Part shown: piece after piece, positions 40,590 through 43,860 of the stretch
Layout of the letters: each line of letters starts with the position of its first letter
Position numbering within the stretch: the stretch's first letter is position 1
From: DASXTW01 sp036505215
Lineage (GTDB): Bacteria; Actinomycetota; UBA4738
Assembly (NCBI GenBank): GCA_036505215.1
Contig: DASXTW010000121.1
Coordinates: forward strand, 1-43,860
Direction: 5' to 3'
DNA length: 43,860 bases
The notes under the pieces: generated by a model
The model's input: only the letters and a program-made list of their open reading frames with translations
The model's database searches: none
What the model was told of the DNA's origin: nothing
Translations under genes and position numbers: made by a program

Positions 40590-41707
40590 GGGTCGCCGTG
40601 CTCGGTTCGGGCGGCGGCGCTCTGGCCGTGGCCGCCGACCTCGCCCACACCGGGCGTGACGTGGTGATGGCCGATCTCCCGGAGTTCGCGTCGAACCTGG
40701 ATCCGATACGAGAACAGGGGGGGGTGCGGGTGGTGGCCGGCCTGTACGGGACGCGAGTCGAGCGCGCCCGCGTGGCCAACAGTGTGACGCATGCCATCGA
40801 AGGCTCCGAGCTCGTGATCGTTGTGGTCCCCTGCTTCGGTCACGAGCCGTTCACGCAGGTGCTCACGCCACTGCTGCAGGAGGGCCAGTCGCTGCTGTTC
40901 ATCGGCGAGGGGAGCGGTTCGGTCGTAGCCCGCCTTGGTCTCGCGGCGGCAGGGAAGCAGGACGTGCTGGTAGGAGAGACGAACACCCTGCCCTACCTGG
41001 CCAGGCCGGCCGGGCCAGGCGGGGTCACGGCGGACCGGAAGATCGGCGGGGTGCTCCTGGCCGGACTTCCCTCGTCGAGCACGAAAGAGCTCCTGGACCA
41101 GGTGAGCGACGTCTGGCCCTACATCTCGCCAGCCGAGTCGGTGTGGGAAACGGTGCTCGTCAACTTCAATGCCATCGATCACGTGGCGACCCTGGTGGCC
41201 AACGCGGGCACGGCCGAGAACCGGACCGGCGGCATGCTCCTGTGGGGGGAGGGCGCCACGCCCAGCGTGGTCCGAGTGATCGAGGCGGTCGATGGTGAGC
41301 TGTTCGCCATCCGCCGCGCGCTCGGGTTGGCCGACGAGCGGAGGTACCGCGACTTCCTGATCGCGCAAGGGTTTGCGCCCGACGTAGGCCCTGAGCTCTA
41401 CGACGTGATGAGGGCGAGCAAGCTCGTCCTCGGGTACGCCCCGACGGGTGCCGATGGCCTGAAGACCCGTTTCATCACCGAAGACGTGCCGTACGCCCTG
41501 GTGCTGGCGGCGTCCATCGCAGACGAGGTCGGTGTGGAGACGCCCGTCATCGATGGGCTGATCGCCATCACGTCGGCCATGCTCGGGCGGGACTTCCGCG
41601 CCGAAGGGCGGACCCTGGCGGGACTTGGTCTGGCCGGCGCAGGAGTCGATGGATTGCGGCGGTTCGCAGAGACCGGCGAACCGCCAGGGGCCCTCCCGGC
41701 GGGCTGA
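40586..41707 (+). CDS. Octopine/nopaline dehydrogenase family protein (paralog 2)
   Basis: This protein of 373 residues has the same length as its paralog at 16743-17864. The Rossmann motif VLGSGGGALAVAADLA (5-20), GETNTLPYLAR (130-140) and VNFNAIDHVATLV with His199 in the catalytic place match the octopine/nopaline dehydrogenase family. The C-terminal EDVPYALVLAASIADEVGVE is nearly the same in both copies. The GTG at 40586 overlaps the creatininase stop (GTGA); upstream frame is shadow. Direct coupling to a creatininase-type hydrolase here and to an amidohydrolase in the other operon suggests the pairing is functional: one enzyme hydrolyses an amide, the other handles the resulting secondary amine or keto acid. 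Confidence 0.83.
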   Translation: MRVAVLGSGGGALAVAADLAHTGRDVVMADLPEFASNLDPIREQGGVRVVAGLYGTRVERARVANSVTHAIEGSELVIVVVPCFGHEPFTQVLTPLLQEGQSLLFIGEGSGSVVARLGLAAAGKQDVLVGETNTLPYLARPAGPGGVTADRKIGGVLLAGLPSSSTKELLDQVSDVWPYISPAESVWETVLVNFNAIDHVATLVANAGTAENRTGGMLLWGEGATPSVVRVIEAVDGELFAIRRALGLADERRYRDFLIAQGFAPDVGPELYDVMRASKLVLGYAPTGADGLKTRFITEDVPYALVLAASIADEVGVETPVIDGLIAITSAMLGRDFRAEGRTLAGLGLAGAGVDGLRRFAETGEPPGALPAG

Positions 41708-41730
41708 ACGGGGAGAGCTGAGAAGGCCGC

Positions 41731-42150
41731 ATGATCGGGGCGCTCTGGTCCATCGGGGGGGCCATCGCATTCTCTCTGGGCCACGTGGCTCTGGCCAAGG
41801 GAATCCCTCCACTCGGCGTCGTCCGCGCCACCACCGTCCTGCTCGTATCCGCCGCAGTGGCGACGGCCGTTGCCGCCCTGGCCATCGACGGGCCGACCGT
41901 CCTTACGGCCGCACCACTTGCTGCCATCGCGTGGTTCGCCGGTGCGGGGCTGATCCACTACGGCGGGTGGGGATTCATGAACGCGAGCATCCAGCGGGTG
42001 GGTCCCTCGCGTTTCAGCGCCATCTCGGGCGTGACTCCGCTCTTCGGCGCGGTGCTGGCTGTGGCCATCCTCCACGAGAGCGTCAATCCGGTGATGGGGC
42101 TGGGCATCGTCCTGATCGTTGTCGGCACGTACTTCATCGCGGCGAGCTGA
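41731..42150 (+). CDS. Half-size EamA/DMT-family transporter, subunit 1
   Basis: This 139-residue membrane protein has about four to five hydrophobic helices, the length of one EamA repeat rather than the usual ten-helix, ~300-residue protein. ALWSIGGAIAFSLGHVALAK starts the repeat, and FSAISGVTPLFGAVLAVAIL and VMGLGIVLIVVGTYFIAAS are typical of its end. The gene begins 23 bases after the opine-dehydrogenase paralog with GGGGAGAG nearby, and is followed 4 bases later by a second half-size gene, so the two probably form a heterodimer. A drug/metabolite exporter or amine/keto-acid exporter for this pathway is likely. Confidence 0.82.
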   Translation: MIGALWSIGGAIAFSLGHVALAKGIPPLGVVRATTVLLVSAAVATAVAALAIDGPTVLTAAPLAAIAWFAGAGLIHYGGWGFMNASIQRVGPSRFSAISGVTPLFGAVLAVAILHESVNPVMGLGIVLIVVGTYFIAAS

Positions 42151-42154
42151 GCCA

Positions 42155-42679
42155 GTGACCACGGAGAGTCCCGGCATCGAGCGCACCCACGTGTGGGGAA
42201 TCCAGCGGAGCCGGATCGCGGGCTATCTATTCGGCGTCGCCACGGCGGCGTGCTGGGCGACCAGCCCGATCCTGATCCGGAAGGGTCTGGTGGGGCTACC
42301 CTCGCCGCTTTGGGGAGTGACGGTGGGGCTGACAGTAGCTGCCGTGGCCTTCGCGATGTGGCTGTGGATCAGGCGACCTGGGCCACACCTCCGGACGTCG
42401 TCCGGGGGCGCGATGGATCGCATGATCAAGGTCGCCATCGGGTTCCAGGTGCTGGCGGGTCTGGCCTCTGGATTGGGCTCCGTTGCCCGAACTATCGCCA
42501 TCGACGTGGCGCCGGTAGTTGTGGTCGTTCCTCTCGTCCAGACGGCATCCTTGTGGACGATCGTGTTCGCCTCGCTGATTCTGGGCAGGCATGTCGAGCG
42601 GGTCACGCCGAAGCTTGTCCTGGGGGCGGTGCTGGTGGTGGTCGGCGCGGCCCTGGTCATCGTGGGCCTGGAGGCCTGA
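42155..42679 (+). CDS. Half-size EamA/DMT-family transporter, subunit 2
   Basis: This membrane protein of about 174 residues starts at the GTG at 42155 (VTTESPGIERTHV), just after the first half-size gene. Hydrophobic segments include AGYLFGVATAACWATSPILI, WGVTVGLTVAAVAFAMWLWI and LVLGAVLVVVGAALVIVGL. WATSPILIRKGL is the usual first-helix motif of the EamA family. A ~25-residue hydrophilic N-terminus and a short basic loop (RRPGPHLRTSSGG) help set topology opposite to subunit 1, as in dual-gene transporters. It is the last gene of the operon; the convergent glucose/sorbosone dehydrogenase ends 59 bases further on. Confidence 0.82.
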   Translation: MTTESPGIERTHVWGIQRSRIAGYLFGVATAACWATSPILIRKGLVGLPSPLWGVTVGLTVAAVAFAMWLWIRRPGPHLRTSSGGAMDRMIKVAIGFQVLAGLASGLGSVARTIAIDVAPVVVVVPLVQTASLWTIVFASLILGRHVERVTPKLVLGAVLVVVGAALVIVGLEA

Positions 42680-42738
42680 CCTGCGGCTCGGCCAGACCGG
42701 GCTCAGGCTGGACGAATCATCGATCTACGGGCGGCGGC

Positions 42739-43833
42739 TTACGTCAGGATCAGACGGTAGATTCCGCTCGGCGAGCTGAAGTAGATCCAACTGTTCGGCC
42801 CCCGATGCATCCCGATGATGCCGGACGGGTGATCGTAAATCACGGTCGAACCAACTACCGAGAGGCGGTCGGCGCTCAACTTCAGTCGGCGGATCTTCCC
42901 GTCGAGCCACGCGCCGAACAGGAGGGTTCCGTTCGTAGCCGAGCCGAGGCCGCAACCCTTGCAGAAGGCGGCGCCGGTGGGAGCGATCACCGGGTTGTAG
43001 ACCTTGGAGGGAGGGACCGGATTCGGGCCGCTCGCGTTCGTGTTCGGGCACGAGGAATTGGGCCCCCACCCGAAGTTCCGGCCTTTCCGGATTCGGTTGA
43101 TTTCGTCGTTGCACTCCGGCCCGTTCTCGGTCTCCCAGAGCCTCCCGGTGGGCGGATCCCAGGCGAAGCCGATCGAGTTTCGGTGGCCATAGGACCAAAT
43201 CCGGTTTCCGAACGGGTTGTCGGGTGCAGCCGAGCCATCCCTATGGATCCGCAAGACCTTGCCAGACCGGGACGTGAGGCTCTGGGCACTGGCCTTGTTT
43301 CCCGCATCCCCGGTTACCACGTACAGAAACCCGTCTGGCCCGAAGTCGATGAATCCGCCGTTGTGGAACGAGTTGGCCGGGATCGTAAGGATCGTCTTCA
43401 CGGCGAAAGTCCCGTCCGCCCGTCGGCGGATGCGGATGATCTCGTTCCGGAACGGGCTCTTTTTCGTCGCGTACACGAAGATCTGTTGGGGATCAGGCCA
43501 CGCTGGATCCACGGCGAGGCCCAGGAGGCCTTCCTCGCCTTCGGTGGCCAAGCCGGCGATCCGCTTCCACAGACGGTCGGTCCTCGCCTTGCGGTCGAAG
43601 ACCCGGATCTGCCCGGTCAGTCGCTCTCCGTAAAAGAGCCAGCGGGGGTCAGGGGTGAAGTCGAAGCCGACCGGCCAGCAGGTCGGGTTGCTGGGCCGAC
43701 ATGGCAGCACCCGCACCCGCCCGACGGCCGCGTGTGCCTCATTGGACCCCAAGGGCGGGAGCGCGGGCAGCAGCGCCGCGACGACCGCGATGATCAGGAT
43801 CCGCTTCAGAGTGCGGAGCCGCTCGATGAACAT
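42739..43833 (-). CDS. Secreted PQQ-dependent glucose/sorbosone dehydrogenase-like protein
   Basis: This 364-residue beta-propeller has a signal peptide (about 36 residues, Leu/Ala-rich, ending AHAA) and the family core: GEEGLLGLAVDPAWPD, NSFHNGGFIDFGPDGFLYVV, WSYGHRNSIGFAWDPPTGRL and ETENGPECNDEINRIRKGRN, in which residues for PQQ and calcium binding lie. It would oxidise aldoses at the cell surface if PQQ is available; many actinobacterial relatives are untested. The ATG at 43833 lacks a clear ribosome site; a TAGGGT -10-like element (43847-43842) ends eight bases before it, suggesting a leaderless message. Six cysteines in the mature part may form disulfides. It is convergent with the catabolic operon and not obviously part of it. 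Confidence 0.85.
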   Translation of the reverse strand: MFIERLRTLKRILIIAVVAALLPALPPLGSNEAHAAVGRVRVLPCRPSNPTCWPVGFDFTPDPRWLFYGERLTGQIRVFDRKARTDRLWKRIAGLATEGEEGLLGLAVDPAWPDPQQIFVYATKKSPFRNEIIRIRRRADGTFAVKTILTIPANSFHNGGFIDFGPDGFLYVVTGDAGNKASAQSLTSRSGKVLRIHRDGSAAPDNPFGNRIWSYGHRNSIGFAWDPPTGRLWETENGPECNDEINRIRKGRNFGWGPNSSCPNTNASGPNPVPPSKVYNPVIAPTGAAFCKGCGLGSATNGTLLFGAWLDGKIRRLKLSADRLSVVGSTVIYDHPSGIIGMHRGPNSWIYFSSPSGIYRLILT

Positions 43834-43860
43834 GGTCCAACACCCTAGGGGATCAGCGCT

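Overview
The window is very GC-rich and gene-dense. Starts are often GTG, and genes are tightly packed with many 4-base ATGA or GTGA stop/start overlaps. It encodes Gram-positive-style lipoproteins (LVAAAC lipoboxes), an AMIN-like lipoprotein, several F420/FMN-type LLM oxidoreductases and at least two candidate leaderless starts. Together these suggest an actinobacterial or closely related high-GC soil or subsurface lineage, quite possibly uncultured. No rRNA, tRNA, CRISPR array, integrase or transposase was found. No stretch over 300 bases lacks a gene; the largest gaps (128-160 bases) are described as sites.

Layout. (1) 1-244, minus: the first 81 codons of a secreted S8-type serine protease run off the left edge. 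(2) 335-5255, minus: a BMP/nucleoside-type ABC importer (lipoprotein, double ATPase, two permeases). (3) 5389-6033, minus: an AMIN-like lipoprotein. (4) 6162-12083, minus: a molybdenum hydroxylase of the xanthine dehydrogenase family (FAD, 2Fe-2S and Mo subunits) with an 8-oxoguanine-deaminase-like amidohydrolase inserted among the subunits and a SIMPL protein at the end. Regions 2 and 4 look like purine uptake and oxidation. (5) 12244-24072, plus: an 11-gene, almost seamlessly coupled operon. It holds a second three-subunit molybdenum hydroxylase, three LLM oxidoreductases, an octopine/nopaline-dehydrogenase-family enzyme, an amidohydrolase, a KDPG/KHG aldolase, an RraA-type aldolase, a KDG-type kinase and an AhpD-like protein. 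(6) 24110-25515, plus: a VapBC toxin-antitoxin pair and a methyltransferase. (7) 25574-31449: ilvD (minus), a divergent methyltransferase that appears to use an ATC start, a small coiled-coil protein, and a CocE-type hydrolase coupled to a phytoene-desaturase-like FAD enzyme (minus). (8) 31497-42679, plus: a second catabolic operon. It holds a luciferase-like monooxygenase, a cytosine-deaminase-like hydrolase, a TauT/ThiXYZ-type ABC importer, an FMN reductase, a HutC/GntR regulator, an acyl-CoA synthetase, a creatininase-family amidohydrolase, a second octopine-dehydrogenase paralog and two half-size EamA transporters. (9) 42739-43833, minus: a secreted PQQ-type glucose/sorbosone dehydrogenase.

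The parts of regions 5 and 8 repeat: octopine-dehydrogenase-family enzymes of identical length (373 aa), LLM enzymes, and metal amidohydrolases. The most interesting reading, which is inference, is a catabolic island for one or more imported N-heterocyclic or N-substituted compounds. Hydroxylation by Mo enzymes, ring oxidation or cleavage by LLM enzymes, hydrolysis by amidohydrolases and creatininase, and C-N handling by the opine-dehydrogenase-like enzymes would lead to 2-keto acids. Those would be split by the KDPG/KHG and RraA aldolases. I cannot name the substrate from sequence alone, and I do not recognise this gene combination as a described pathway.
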